Source of the DNA: Zavarzinella sp.
GTDB lineage: Bacteria; Planctomycetota; Planctomycetia; Gemmatales; Gemmataceae
Direction: 5' to 3'
NCBI GenBank assembly: GCA_041399155.1
Contig: JAWKTI010000001.1
Span: forward strand, 744,001 to 808,000
Length of the DNA stretch: 64,000 bases
In this document: piece after piece, positions 1 through 7,944 of the stretch
Layout of the letters: every line of letters begins with the position of its first letter
How positions within the stretch are numbered: position 1 is the first letter of the stretch
Notes under the pieces: generated by a model
The model's input: only the letters and a program-made list of their open reading frames with translations
What the model was told of the DNA's origin: nothing
Database searches by the model: none
Program-made: the position numbers and the translations under genes

Positions 1-888
1 GTGGTACTCGGCAAAATCGAAGTCGTGCGGCTGGGTGTGATTGCACTGCTGGCTGATGGCCATATTCTTCTGGAAGATGTTCCCGGCGTGGGCAAAACCC
101 TGCTTGCCAAAGCATTTGCAAAAAGCATCGATGCTAGCTTCCACCGTGTGCAGTTCACGCCAGACCTGCTGCCCGCTGACCTGCTGGGCACCAACGTGCT
201 CGATCAGAAGGCGGGTGAGTTCCGGTTTATGCCCGGCCCCCTCTTCTCTCAGGTGGTGCTTGCGGATGAAGTCAATCGTGCCACCCCACGTACACAATCG
301 GCATTGCTGGAAGCGATGGCAGAGCGGCAAATTACTGTGGATGGGTTGACGCGGACCCTTCAGCCACCCTTTTTCGTGATTGCCACCCAGAACCCTTATG
401 AATTTGAAGGGACCTACCCACTTCCGGAAAGCCAACTGGACCGGTTTCTGATTCGTACCGAATTGGGTTATCCTGATCGGCAGGCCGAACGCGATCTGCT
501 GATTCAGCACCGCATGGGTGAACCGGTCGATAAATTACCGGCAGTGCTCTCTTCCAGTGCGGTTGCCAGCCTGCAGGAACTGGTCCGCACCGTGCAGGTA
601 AGCGATGCCATTGCCGATTACATTCTGGATATTGTGGAAGCCACCCGTAAACGGAACGATATTGTGCTGGGTGCCAGCACGCGGGCAGCCTTGGGCCTTT
701 ACCGTGCGGCACAGGCAGCCGCCCTGTACGATGGGCGGGATTATCTGGTGCCCGACGATGTGAAAAACCTGGCGGTGCCCTGTCTTGCTCACCGGATTGT
801 GGCAAAATCGATCGCCCTCAGTGGCACGGGCGACCTGGCCAGTACCGCAATTAAAGAAATTCTGCAGACAATTGAGATTCCCACCTGA
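1..888 (+). CDS. MoxR-family AAA+ ATPase (5' truncated by window edge)
   Basis: AAA+ ATPase of the MoxR family, which acts as a chaperone-like factor usually encoded beside DUF58 and von Willebrand-factor proteins. Visible are Walker A GVGKT near residue 32, Walker B VVLADEVNRA near 90, and the sensor stretch FFVIATQNP. MoxR proteins normally run to about 310-330 residues and have some 20-30 residues before the segment seen here, so the GTG at position 1 is probably an internal codon and the true start lies upstream of the window. The stop TGA is at 886-888. The next gene is convergent and unrelated, so any DUF58 partner must lie upstream. Confidence 0.93.
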   Translation: MVLGKIEVVRLGVIALLADGHILLEDVPGVGKTLLAKAFAKSIDASFHRVQFTPDLLPADLLGTNVLDQKAGEFRFMPGPLFSQVVLADEVNRATPRTQSALLEAMAERQITVDGLTRTLQPPFFVIATQNPYEFEGTYPLPESQLDRFLIRTELGYPDRQAERDLLIQHRMGEPVDKLPAVLSSSAVASLQELVRTVQVSDAIADYILDIVEATRKRNDIVLGASTRAALGLYRAAQAAALYDGRDYLVPDDVKNLAVPCLAHRIVAKSIALSGTGDLASTAIKEILQTIEIPT

Positions 889-890
889 AC

Positions 891-905
891 CTGAAATGAT
901 TTCAG
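891..905. terminator. possible bidirectional terminator hairpin
   Basis: A perfect 6-bp stem with a 3-base loop (CTGAAATGATTTCAG) lies in the 18-bp gap between the convergent moxR-like and cysteine-synthase-like genes. A longer alternative pairing, AACCTGA with TCAGGTT, encloses it. It lacks a long U-tract, so termination is inferred from position. Confidence 0.35.
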
Positions 906-906
906 A

Positions 907-1842
907 TCAGGTTTGAAAAGGTGTGAACAGTTCCGTGGTAAAGTAGCGTTCCATTCGGTCGGGAAACACAGTTACGACAGGGCCGACAGAATCGCCTAAT
1001 TCCCGTTTGGCCCGGCGGGCTGCCTCAAAGTTCAGGCCGGATGAAGGCCCCACGGGAAAGCCACGTCGAATGAGTTCCCGCGTGGTGCAGATGGCCACTT
1101 CATCGTCAATTTCCAGCGTGCGTAATCCGGGCAGCCGCGTGGGGCAGAAAATCGTCGACATGCTGTCCACCACACCGGGTATCCGACTGCTGAAACTGCA
1201 GCATTCCACTTCCATCGAATGCACCATATTCACCGGTCTGGCACAGACAGGCACGCAACTGCAGCCATTTTCGGCAAAACCCTCGTACAAACCTACCAGC
1301 GTGCCACCAGTTCCCACACCACTGGCCACAATGCCAACTTCCCCACCTGGGATCTGTTCCAGAATCTCGCGTGCCGTCCCAACTCGGTGGGCATCGGCGT
1401 TGTCGCTGTTCGAAAATTGCCGTGGGAGAAAATACCCATGTTCTGCCGCTAACTGCTCTGCAGTGCGGATCGATTCTGCCACACCGCCTTGCTTCGAAGT
1501 GAACTGCACCTGCCCACCGTAGGCACGAATGATGAGAACTCTCTCATTGCTGACCCCTTCCGGCATCACCGCCAGAAAGCGCAGCCCCAATTGGGCACAG
1601 GCCATCGCCATCGCAATGCTGGTGGAGCCACTGCTGGCTTCCACAACCACCGAATCGGTGCGTAAAATCCCTTTGCGATACGCTTTCCCCAGGATGAAAC
1701 GTGCAATCCGGTCCTTGGTGGACCCACTTGTATTAAGAAATTCTAATTTGCACCACACGGGAAAGTCGTCTGGGGGCAAAACAATCCCCACCAGTGGCGT
1801 GGGGGGAATACAAACCAGCGTACGCTGTGCTACCTTGATCAC
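907..1842 (-). CDS. PLP-dependent cysteine synthase family protein
   Basis: Fold-type II PLP enzyme of the cysteine synthase / cystathionine beta-synthase family, predicted to replace the leaving group of O-acetylserine or a related substrate with a sulfur nucleophile. The PLP-lysine motif NTSGSTKDRIA (Lys near 43), the substrate loop EASSGSTSIAMA, the phosphate-binding GVGTGGTL, and the C-terminal serine motif PVGPSSGLN are all present, followed by the usual ending FPDRMERYFTTELF. Length 311 aa is normal for CysK/CysM. The start is a GTG (complement of 1840-1842) with no strong Shine-Dalgarno sequence. The exact substrate cannot be read from the sequence. Confidence 0.9.
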   Translation of the reverse strand: MIKVAQRTLVCIPPTPLVGIVLPPDDFPVWCKLEFLNTSGSTKDRIARFILGKAYRKGILRTDSVVVEASSGSTSIAMAMACAQLGLRFLAVMPEGVSNERVLIIRAYGGQVQFTSKQGGVAESIRTAEQLAAEHGYFLPRQFSNSDNADAHRVGTAREILEQIPGGEVGIVASGVGTGGTLVGLYEGFAENGCSCVPVCARPVNMVHSMEVECCSFSSRIPGVVDSMSTIFCPTRLPGLRTLEIDDEVAICTTRELIRRGFPVGPSSGLNFEAARRAKRELGDSVGPVVTVFPDRMERYFTTELFTPFQT

Positions 1843-2049
1843 CAGCAGATTCTCACAATCAATTAATGTTTACTGATTTAGTAGACATTGTAGGGATTTG
1901 CTGTTTTCTGGCGAAGGGTGGGTTTTCAACGACATCAAGCACCACGAGATGCTGGTACCTGCTCTAATGCCGCTCACATGCCCAGCGGCCTCAGGTGCGA
2001 TCGAACTCCCAGAAACAAACCACCTGGCCGGGCCCGGTGAAGCCCCGGA

Positions 2050-2448
2050 TTAGGCCCTTGCCTTGTCGCTGAGAACGAGCTGCCCGTCCTGAACAACGTA
2101 GTCGCACGCCACCGGGTCGTTGCCCAGGCGCTCGATGATGTCTCGGTCGGTGCCCCCGTACCGAAGATCCATGACGCAGCAGACCTCGATCGCGCTGCAC
2201 GCCCGCTCGACCTCCTCCGGAGTCTCCGGCTGACGGACGAAGTAGGTGGTGTAGTTGTCCCCGGTGAGCGGGGCGAGCAGGTCCGGGGCTTCGGCCTCTG
2301 GAGCCTCGCACGCCAAGCACTTGCCGAGTGTGTAAAATGAGCCGGGCGCGTTCAGCGCGCACCGCCTCGGATGCTGGTGAACGGTCTCCGACTCGGCGGC
2401 GAGCACCGGCAGCGCTGTGCGTTTCGTTTTGCGGAACCAGCCGAACAT
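2050..2448 (-). CDS. hypothetical integron-cassette protein (MFGW type)
   Basis: A 132-aa protein starting MFGWFRKTKR, without a recognised domain and without a signal peptide. It is the fifth ORF of the - strand cassette series and starts 18 bp after the recombination core of the attC at 2467-2590. Its TAA stop (2050-2052) lies in a GCCTAAT sequence, like other cassette genes here whose stop falls in the R'' box. GC content is clearly higher than in the flanking chromosomal genes, which suggests foreign origin. Another cassette gene at 61865-62239 starts with the similar MFGWSKKNP. Confidence 0.6.
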   Translation of the reverse strand: MFGWFRKTKRTALPVLAAESETVHQHPRRCALNAPGSFYTLGKCLACEAPEAEAPDLLAPLTGDNYTTYFVRQPETPEEVERACSAIEVCCVMDLRYGGTDRDIIERLGNDPVACDYVVQDGQLVLSDKARA

Positions 2449-2466
2449 CCGACTCGCCCTCTATTG

Positions 2467-2590
2467 GCTGAACGTGTCCGCGATTGAACAGAGTCGCGGA
2501 GTGAATACGAAGCGATTCCTGCTCCAATCGCTGGTTAGGCCGCTTGCGGCCGTCACTTTTAGTACACGCTCAATCGCGGACCTGTTAAGC
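2467..2590 (-). other. attC site, 124-bp family
   Basis: On the - strand it begins with GCTTAAC (fits RYYYAAC) and ends with GTTCAGC. The arms pair: AACAGGTCCGCGATTGA near the start against TCAATCGCGGACACGTT at the end, with unpaired bases between. Two inner palindromes (GGCCGCAAGCGGCC; GCGATTGGAGCAGGAATCGC) fill the loop. The site at 8938-9061 has the same length and very similar sequence. Confidence 0.7.
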
Positions 2591-2603
2591 AGACTGCAGG
2601 CCG

Positions 2604-2699
2604 GATTAACGACCAAGCTCAGCAGCGGCTGGGCACCGGTGAGCTATGAACTTCCAGAAACCTATCGTGCCCCACCGTCTGCTGCGCGCCTGGTTCGAC
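2604..2699 (-). other. attC site (96 bp)
   Basis: On the - strand it runs from GTCGAAC to GTTAATC. The inner arms GCAGCAGACGGTGGGGCAC and GTGCCCAGCCGCTGCTGAGC are complementary apart from a few extra unpaired bases, the pattern expected of L''/L' arms with extrahelical bases. It lies directly after the stop of the gene at 2709-3146 and only 13 bp before the next attC. Confidence 0.55.
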
Positions 2700-2708
2700 C
2701 TCTGCGGC

Positions 2709-3146
2709 TCACACCTCGACCCACTCCGGCTCGTCGGTGACGATGAGGTCGTCCAGCTCCGTGAGCAGGGTCAGCGCCCATCCGCCGAACCCTAACTCCA
2801 GCCCGGCGCACAGGTCATCGGCCGGGATCAGCCGGACGGACCGAATGACCGCCCCGCACGCCCGCCGCAACGCCGTCTGCGGTGCCTCGACCCAACGCGA
2901 CTCCGGGTCGGGCTTGCCGATCCAGTTGAACGGCGGTCGGGCGAAGTCGATCTCGCCCCAGGTGAACCCGAACTCGGCGACGTAGATCGACCACAACTCC
3001 AGGTTGCGGCCGCCGGTGGTCAGGACGACCGGGGAGGCCGCGTGGAGGCTGTCCCACGGATCGTACCAGACCACCCGGGCCGACTCGACTGGCTGCCCGA
3101 CCAGTCCGCGGAGCCGTTCGAGGTGGAGGAACAGTACCTCGGTCAT
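2709..3146 (-). CDS. hypothetical integron-cassette protein
   Basis: A 145-aa protein read from ATG at 3146 (MTEVLFLHLERLRGLVGQPV) to TGA at 2709. No known domain is recognised. It is rich in Trp and acidic residues in its centre (VVWYDPWDSL, WSIYVAEFGFTWGE). The open frame continues upstream to 3320, but that part translates an attC (residues such as NKRMKLTGAA), so the internal Met was chosen as the start. GC-rich, flanked by attC sites on both sides, and therefore the fourth cassette gene of the array. Confidence 0.6.
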   Translation of the reverse strand: MTEVLFLHLERLRGLVGQPVESARVVWYDPWDSLHAASPVVLTTGGRNLELWSIYVAEFGFTWGEIDFARPPFNWIGKPDPESRWVEAPQTALRRACGAVIRSVRLIPADDLCAGLELGFGGWALTLLTELDDLIVTDEPEWVEV

Positions 3147-3180
3147 CCGCGTGGCGATCCCCACCCGCTCGCCTCCGATG

Positions 3181-3279
3181 GCCGAACGACACCCTTCACC
3201 TGCCTGGGCCGCCTGCAAAACTGTCTTGCCGGGCGAAACCAGGATGGCGGCCCCGGTCAGCTTCATCCGCTTGTTCGCC
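3181..3279 (-). other. attC site (99 bp)
   Basis: On the - strand it runs from GGCGAAC to GTTCGGC. Inner arms CGGGGCCGCC and GGCGGCCCAGG pair with one extra base. The 3' end of the preceding cassette gene (3263-3856) runs into it, as is common for cassettes. Confidence 0.55.
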
Positions 3280-3856
3280 GGCGCCTCAAATATCCGGAGC
3301 CGCACACCCACAGGAAACACTCCGGTGGATTGGAATCGAACGCAGCGATCAGGTCCTCCCCGAAAATCGTAACTGGACCAGTCGCCGACCAGCCCATTTG
3401 GACGCCGAATCGGAAATCAGGGGCCACGTAATTATACGAGTCGCCATCCGGAAGAATGGGCATTGCCCACTCGTCGCGAGTTGCCGTCGTGATGCCAGCG
3501 TGCGGGTCAAAGTAATACCAAGCGTGTTGCCAGTCAATCGCCCAAAGGCGTTCACCAGGCCTCGTGCATTGACGAAACGCTTTCAGCAATGCGAGCGTGA
3601 ACTCACTTTCCATCTCAGGCTCTTGGCGGTGACGAGCCAACCGTTCTCCGCGCCACGTTCGAGATGGTTCGGGGATGACGAGATCCCCGGTCGGCTCGAG
3701 ATTCGCGATCCATGCCGCCTTGATTGCGTCCTCGTCTGCTTTCGGCACTTCCTCCCAGCCAACGGATCGCCAATGCCGCTTGACCTCCGCCATGTAGGCG
3801 AAATAGAGCCCGGCATCAGGATACGCGCCAGGAATCACGAACCGTTCAAACTGCAT
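3263..3856 (-). CDS. DUF2716-like cassette protein
   Basis: A 197-aa protein starting MQFERFVIPGAYPDAG. The stretch LWAIDWQHAWYYFDPH followed by WAMPILPDGDSYNYVAPDF resembles my recollection of DUF2716 proteins (dW.H..Y.FdP...W..P.lPDGDyy.f.a.d...G), often found in actinomycetes; this match is from memory. Function is unknown. The last dozen residues (YLRRRRTSG) come from reading into the attC at 3181-3279. Third cassette gene of the - strand array. Confidence 0.6.
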   Translation of the reverse strand: MQFERFVIPGAYPDAGLYFAYMAEVKRHWRSVGWEEVPKADEDAIKAAWIANLEPTGDLVIPEPSRTWRGERLARHRQEPEMESEFTLALLKAFRQCTRPGERLWAIDWQHAWYYFDPHAGITTATRDEWAMPILPDGDSYNYVAPDFRFGVQMGWSATGPVTIFGEDLIAAFDSNPPECFLWVCGSGYLRRRRTSG

Positions 3857-3873
3857 CAGTCCTCGACCAAGCC

Positions 3874-3981
3874 GCCGAACGTAAAAAGCTCAGTTGCCGG
3901 CTGCCCGCGGAGAGCAGGCTCCAAACCGACAACCATATCATATCGCGGGCGCAGCCGGTCAACTGCAGCCGGTGGTTAGGC
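3874..3981 (-). other. attC site, 108-bp family
   Basis: On the - strand it starts GCCTAAC (perfect R'') and ends GTTCGGC. The inner arms CAGTTGCCGGCTGCCCGCG and CGCGGGCGCAGCCGGTCAACTG pair over almost their full length with two bulged bases on one arm, the classic attC feature. Same length as, and close in sequence to, the site at 4336-4443. Confidence 0.8.
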
Positions 3982-3985
3982 GGCA

Positions 3986-4318
3986 CTACGCACGCTGAAA
4001 ATCTACCGCGACTTCCCACTGATCCCCGTTTTTGCGGATGGTGAACAATGTGCGATGCCAACCAGGCACGTATTGCTTGACGTACGGAATGTATCGTGAT
4101 CCAACGCTGTAAACTACGTCACTGAGGGCGACATGGACAACATCAGGATGGTTTTCCAGTAACCCAATGTCCGCGCCAACGTCCTCGGTGGAGACGATTT
4201 CGAACACGATGACTGACATCGACGGAGGAGTCAGCGAAATGAGTTCTTCAACCAGCGCCGTGGACAGCTCCTGAAGCCTGACCTCGACGTTGCTTGATGC
4301 ATTCTGCGGATTTGACAT
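3986..4318 (-). CDS. hypothetical integron-cassette protein
   Basis: A 110-aa protein starting MSNPQNASSNVEVRLQEL, second cassette gene of the array. The second half (SRYIPYVKQYVPGWHRTLFT, then WEVAVDFQRA) looks like a small alpha/beta protein of the immunity-protein sort, but no family could be named with certainty. The TAG stop (3986-3988) is 4 bp from the attC at 3874-3981. Start ATG at 4318 is 17 bp from the preceding attC core, the usual cassette spacing. Confidence 0.6.
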   Translation of the reverse strand: MSNPQNASSNVEVRLQELSTALVEELISLTPPSMSVIVFEIVSTEDVGADIGLLENHPDVVHVALSDVVYSVGSRYIPYVKQYVPGWHRTLFTIRKNGDQWEVAVDFQRA

Positions 4319-4335
4319 TGAAAACTCGCTGGTCC

Positions 4336-4443
4336 GCCTAACGTAAAAGGCTCAGTTGCCAGCCGCCCGCGGGGAGCAGGCTCCAAACCGACAACAACAT
4401 CATATCGCGGGCGCAGCCGGTCAACTGCAGCCGGTGGTTAGCC
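4336..4443 (-). other. attC site, 108-bp family
   Basis: On the - strand it runs from GGCTAAC to GTTAGGC (perfect R' core). Inner arms are the same as in the 3874-3981 site, with minor changes. The stop codon of the upstream gene (TAA, 4438-4440) is inside the R'' box. Confidence 0.8.
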
Positions 4444-4821
4444 CGCCCCGTCCTCGAACATGAGCTTGCATTCCTGCGAATCGAAGATGACGAACCTGCC
4501 TAGCTCTTGCAGGCGTTCGTTGATGATGAGGTAGTCATTGAACAGTTCCATGTCTGCGTCTTCGCCGGACATCTCGTATCGGGTGGCACAGCCATGGCAT
4601 GGTATATCAAATCGCTCAGCGATCTCATTGCTCTCCTCAATGACGTAGCCAGAACTATTCGGCACGATTTCAATGTGCCCGGCAGAAGTCACGAGCCGAA
4701 TGGTTGAACCGATGCGTTCGACCGAACCGTCGCCGGTGGCCGCCACGCCCTGGACTACCTCGAGCATCTCGTCGACGGAGAAACTCGCACTTGGCTTAAG
4801 CATGATCAATGTGTCGTACAT
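4438..4821 (-). CDS. hypothetical integron-cassette protein (first cassette)
   Basis: A 127-aa acidic protein starting MYDTLIMLKPSASFSVDEML, with no recognised domain. It has two cysteines in CHGCATRY and a Glu/Asp-rich C-terminus. It is the first cassette downstream of the integrase remnant. A recombination core (GTTAGCC on the - strand, 4833-4839) sits 11 bp before its ATG, and its stop overlaps the attC at 4336-4443. Confidence 0.6.
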   Translation of the reverse strand: MYDTLIMLKPSASFSVDEMLEVVQGVAATGDGSVERIGSTIRLVTSAGHIEIVPNSSGYVIEESNEIAERFDIPCHGCATRYEMSGEDADMELFNDYLIINERLQELGRFVIFDSQECKLMFEDGAG

Positions 4822-4832
4822 CGGCGTTGGCG

Positions 4833-4988
4833 GGCTAACTTGTAATTAGATTGCGCTTGCGCAAAATAACACTTTTAAAAATAAAGATGGTACCGTACCA
4901 TCTAACTACTTACATGGTATGAATTTACGTTCAAACCATTGTTTCAAATCAGCGCGAGATAACACACTAATGGACATTGCGCCGAAAG
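4833..4988 (-). other. putative attI region / first cassette junction
   Basis: The 156 bp between the integrase 3' end and the first cassette gene hold a GTTAGCC core (4833-4839) where attI x attC exchange would occur, and a short palindrome around 4889-4903 (GGTACCGTACC). AT-rich unlike the cassettes. Assignment rests on position and the core only. Confidence 0.4.
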
Positions 4989-5099
4989 TTATTCATCTAA
5001 GGGGCTTTTGACGCCTCTCCCCCCTTTGTTTAGGACATGCGTGTAAATCATGGTGGTCGTCACATCGGCATGTCCCAACAGTTCTTGTACAGTCCTATT
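4989..5099 (-). pseudogene. integron integrase (intI) 3' remnant
   Basis: The - strand translates to RTVQELLGHADVTTTMIYTH followed by VLNKGGRGVKSPLDE and a stop. This is the C-terminal end of an integron integrase, which in IntI1 reads, from memory, [20 protein letters not shown] and continues VLKVGGAGVRSPLD. It includes the catalytic LLGH histidine and the YTH tyrosine. Everything upstream (boxes with the first Arg and HxxR) is missing, replaced at about 5100 by a non-coding block also found near 8217. It cannot be active. It faces the same way as the cassettes, so the 3' end of intI abuts attI, the inverted integron layout. Confidence 0.82.
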
Positions 5100-5241
5100 T
5101 TGAAAATACAGCATGAGGAAGGTCCACACTAGTTGTAGTTTACTCAGTAGTTCTAAGGGGTGCAAGAAAAAAACAGAGTGCGATACAGAACGATACACTA
5201 CATGGGCAAAACTGGATTCCCGCCTTCGCTGGAATGACGGT
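5100..5241 (-). repeat. ~120-bp block upstream of intI remnant, REP-type palindrome at its start
   Basis: Read on the - strand, it starts with a degenerate copy of the GGATTCCCGCC...GCGGGAATGAC palindrome (5214-5241), continues CAGTTTTGCCCATGTA, GTATC and TTCTGTATCGCA, and ends TTCCTCATGCTGTAT directly before the integrase remnant. The + strand block at 8217-8352 has the same order of motifs at the same spacing with perhaps two-thirds identity in between. Confidence 0.6.
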
Positions 5242-5373
5242 TTACAGTAATCCTTCGCGGCTTTGCGGTCAAACCACTTAAAAGTAGAGCCTCAAGGCAG
5301 CACCATTGTTAGATGTTAGAGCCAACAACAAACTGCTTCAGAAAACTCAATGAAATTTTATTGAGAAGGAAAG

Positions 5374-5901
5374 TTACTCCTCTACTGGAGAAGTTCCCGG
5401 GGCTGTGTGCGTTTGCCCAACAAGAGTGGCGGCTGCGTTGCATACAGCAGCAAGGCTGGTTACCAGAGGCACCAGTGGGCAGTCCTGACGGAAGCGATGG
5501 CGGATATATTTTGCTCCACTGAACCCATCTTCGATGCCGACAGCCAACTGCACTCCATCCCGTTCATGGCGAACCTTCCACTCTGCCAACTCGAATCTCG
5601 AGGTCTGTGCGTATGCCCGCCCAGGAATGCTTTCCGCTTCGCGAGCCAGCCAGAATAAAATTACCCCTTCGCTGGCAGCCCGCCGTAAATGAAATGTTTC
5701 CCAGTCGACTTGGGCTGCGTAATCGAAGTCACGTGAGCGGTCCAGCCTTCGCGGTGATGCAACCGACACATGAGGTGTGTTTTCGCTGAACCACTTGATC
5801 GCTTCCGCATGCCAATGTGGGGCACCCTGAATCGGACCAGCCAGGAAAACCAGTGGGCCGTCGATTGGTATAATTGTTGTCGGAAAAAGCACCGAACCCA
5901 C
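5374..5901 (-). CDS. nucleoside 2-deoxyribosyltransferase-like protein
   Basis: A 175-aa protein starting (GTG) GSVLFPTTIIPIDGPLVFLA. The segment VFLAGPIQGAPHWHAEAIKW is the N-terminal nucleotide-binding part of nucleoside 2-deoxyribosyltransferase-like proteins, and the middle ASEGVILFWLAREAESIPGR matches the part carrying the catalytic Glu. Such enzymes exchange or hydrolyse the N-glycosidic bond of deoxynucleosides; the actual substrate is unknown. AGGAAG precedes the start. It sits alone between the integron relic and the AbgT gene. The last 25 residues look low in conservation. Confidence 0.62.
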   Translation of the reverse strand: MGSVLFPTTIIPIDGPLVFLAGPIQGAPHWHAEAIKWFSENTPHVSVASPRRLDRSRDFDYAAQVDWETFHLRRAASEGVILFWLAREAESIPGRAYAQTSRFELAEWKVRHERDGVQLAVGIEDGFSGAKYIRHRFRQDCPLVPLVTSLAAVCNAAATLVGQTHTAPGTSPVEE

Positions 5902-5984
5902 AAAACTTCCTCATTTGCACAATTATTCAACAGACAGAATAACATCTACTCAACAACCTTGCTCCCAGCCAAACTACTGTGGGG

Positions 5985-7793
5985 CTATGATGGCTGGTAC
6001 GTATAAGGTGCTTCGATTCCCAGTGGAATGCCGATTGCCCAGTAAATCAGCAGAAATGCGGTCCAGCACACCAGAAAACAGATCGAATACGGCAGCATCA
6101 GTGCGGTCAGCGACCCGATCCCCGATTTCTTCACATATTTCTGGCAGAACACCACCACCAGTGGGAAGTAGGGCATCATCGGTGTGATAATGTTGGTGGT
6201 GGAATCCCCCACGCGGTAGGCTGCCTGCGTCATTTCCGGCGAAATCCCCAGCAACATCAGCATTGGCACAAAAATTGGTGCCAGCATCGCCCATTTGGCA
6301 GAAGCCGACCCCACCAGCAGGTTCGCACACGCTGTCAGGAAAATGATGCCCAGCACCACCGCCCACGAAGGCATATTCGATTGTTTCAGGAAATTGGCAC
6401 CTTTCACCGCCAGCAGTTTGCCAATGTTCGATTCCGAAAACGCACCGATGAACAGTGCGGCAAAAAACACCAGCACAAGGTAATAACCCATCGTTTCCAT
6501 TGCCTTGGTCATTCCCTTCACTGCGTCTCGGTGGGACTGGAACTTGCCGGAAGCAAACCCAAAAACCAGCCCAGGCACAATGAACATCAGGAAAATCAGT
6601 GGGACAATCGCCTCCATCAGGCGGGAACCCGCAATGGGCTTCACCACGGGCTTGAAGGTGCGTTCCATCGCCTTGCCATCGCGTTCCACCACCACCTTCA
6701 CCGGTGCCTTGGCGGTCATTCTGGTGAAAGAATTCTCATAATCTGCCTGATTCGCAATGGGCAAACCATTAATGGATTTTAATAAATCGTTGGCTGCGAT
6801 TCCTGCTTTACCAGCCGCACCGTCGGGTGCGACGCTTTCCACCACCATTCCTTGTGGGGTGGGGGCCACTTTCAGACCTAAATCGTATTCGCGGCTGCCC
6901 ATGGAGGTCAGTTTGCCTCGCACATCCCGCAAACTGGAGTTGGCAGGCACCATCCAGGCAACCAGCAGGGCCAGCAGCACTCCCACGGAAGCCAGGCTGA
7001 GCCACATGGCGACCTTTTCCCGCCTGTTCAGATCCTGCATTTTGGGCATATCTTCAGGATTGCCATCCACTTCGGTGGCTTTCAGGCGGGGTTCAATAAT
7101 GCGATCGGTAATAAACCAGCCGAGCAGAATAATCACCAGCGACGATGCTGCGGTGAAAAAGATATTGCACAACGGATTTACCGGACGGTCGGCATTCAGA
7201 ATTGCCACCCCTTCCTGGGTAATGCCGGCCAGCATCGGATCGAGGCCGGAGGCGATGAAATTGGCACTGAACCCACCCGAAACACCCGCAAACGCAGCCG
7301 CAATCCCTGCCACCGGGTGGCGACCTGCGGCATAAAACATCACCCCACCGATCGGAATCACCAGCACATAGCCGGCATCGGCTGCGGTGTGGCTCATAAT
7401 TGCCACCAGAATCAGCATCGGGGTCAATAATAACCGAGGAGTTATATTCAAAAGCGATTTCAGCACCGCATTCAGGAAACCGGAATATTCCGCAACACCC
7501 ACGCCCAGCAGGGCAACCAGCACCACCCCCAGTGGGTGGAAACCAGTAAACTGCTTTACCATTTTCGAAAGAAAACCGGCAAAACTGTCCAGCGTCAGCA
7601 GGTTTTTCACCGCGATCGGTGCGGTTTCGCCCGGCACAGTTTCTGTGAAAGTCATGCCCGACAGCCAACTGGAAAGGCACCAGGTCAGGATCAGACCCAT
7701 GAAAAACAGCACCGCAGGATCGGGCAGTTTATTGCCTAACCACTCAATGCCATCCAGAAAGCGGCTGATCAAGCCACGAGATTGGTTATTCAT
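5985..7793 (-). CDS. AbgT-family transporter with inserted PDZ domain
   Basis: Integral membrane protein of the AbgT (p-aminobenzoyl-glutamate) family. Typical parts include KLPDPAVLFFMGLILTWCLS, the hairpin MSHTAADAGYVLVIPIGGVM, NFIASGLDPMLAGITQEG and the C-terminal YRVGDSTTNIITPMMPYFP. AbgT proteins are about 510 aa; this one is 602 aa because residues about 305-390 form a PDZ-like domain (GMVVESVAPDGAAGKAGI, then DLLKSINGLPIANQADYENS) inserted between a TM helix near 265-290 and the next near 400. The start was set at ATG 7793, with GGGAG upstream, rather than the TTG at 7811. Family members export antimetabolites or take up p-aminobenzoyl-glutamate; substrate not predictable. Confidence 0.9.
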   Translation of the reverse strand: MNNQSRGLISRFLDGIEWLGNKLPDPAVLFFMGLILTWCLSSWLSGMTFTETVPGETAPIAVKNLLTLDSFAGFLSKMVKQFTGFHPLGVVLVALLGVGVAEYSGFLNAVLKSLLNITPRLLLTPMLILVAIMSHTAADAGYVLVIPIGGVMFYAAGRHPVAGIAAAFAGVSGGFSANFIASGLDPMLAGITQEGVAILNADRPVNPLCNIFFTAASSLVIILLGWFITDRIIEPRLKATEVDGNPEDMPKMQDLNRREKVAMWLSLASVGVLLALLVAWMVPANSSLRDVRGKLTSMGSREYDLGLKVAPTPQGMVVESVAPDGAAGKAGIAANDLLKSINGLPIANQADYENSFTRMTAKAPVKVVVERDGKAMERTFKPVVKPIAGSRLMEAIVPLIFLMFIVPGLVFGFASGKFQSHRDAVKGMTKAMETMGYYLVLVFFAALFIGAFSESNIGKLLAVKGANFLKQSNMPSWAVVLGIIFLTACANLLVGSASAKWAMLAPIFVPMLMLLGISPEMTQAAYRVGDSTTNIITPMMPYFPLVVVFCQKYVKKSGIGSLTALMLPYSICFLVCWTAFLLIYWAIGIPLGIEAPYTYQPS

Positions 7794-7944
7794 CTGGCGG
7801 GGGACTCCCAAGTAAGTTTGAAATAGGAGACATTATAAACGGATCAGCCCGAATTCCCACAAAAGGGGGATTTTGGCTTTGGTAAAACAGTTCGGCTCCA
7901 CAGGTGACACCGCCCACATGTTTAGGAAGGTGCAATGGACCGTG

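Noticed and set aside
3147..3320. Longer N-terminus for the gene at 2709-3146
   Set aside because: The extra 58 codons translate an attC site (including NKRMKLTGAA), a known kind of false extension.
5100..5150. Extending the first integrase remnant upstream (LQLVWTFLML as a decayed LRHSFATHLL)
   Set aside because: The same DNA (CTCATGxTGTAT) occurs at the other locus outside the integrase frame, so this stretch belongs to the shared block, not to intI.
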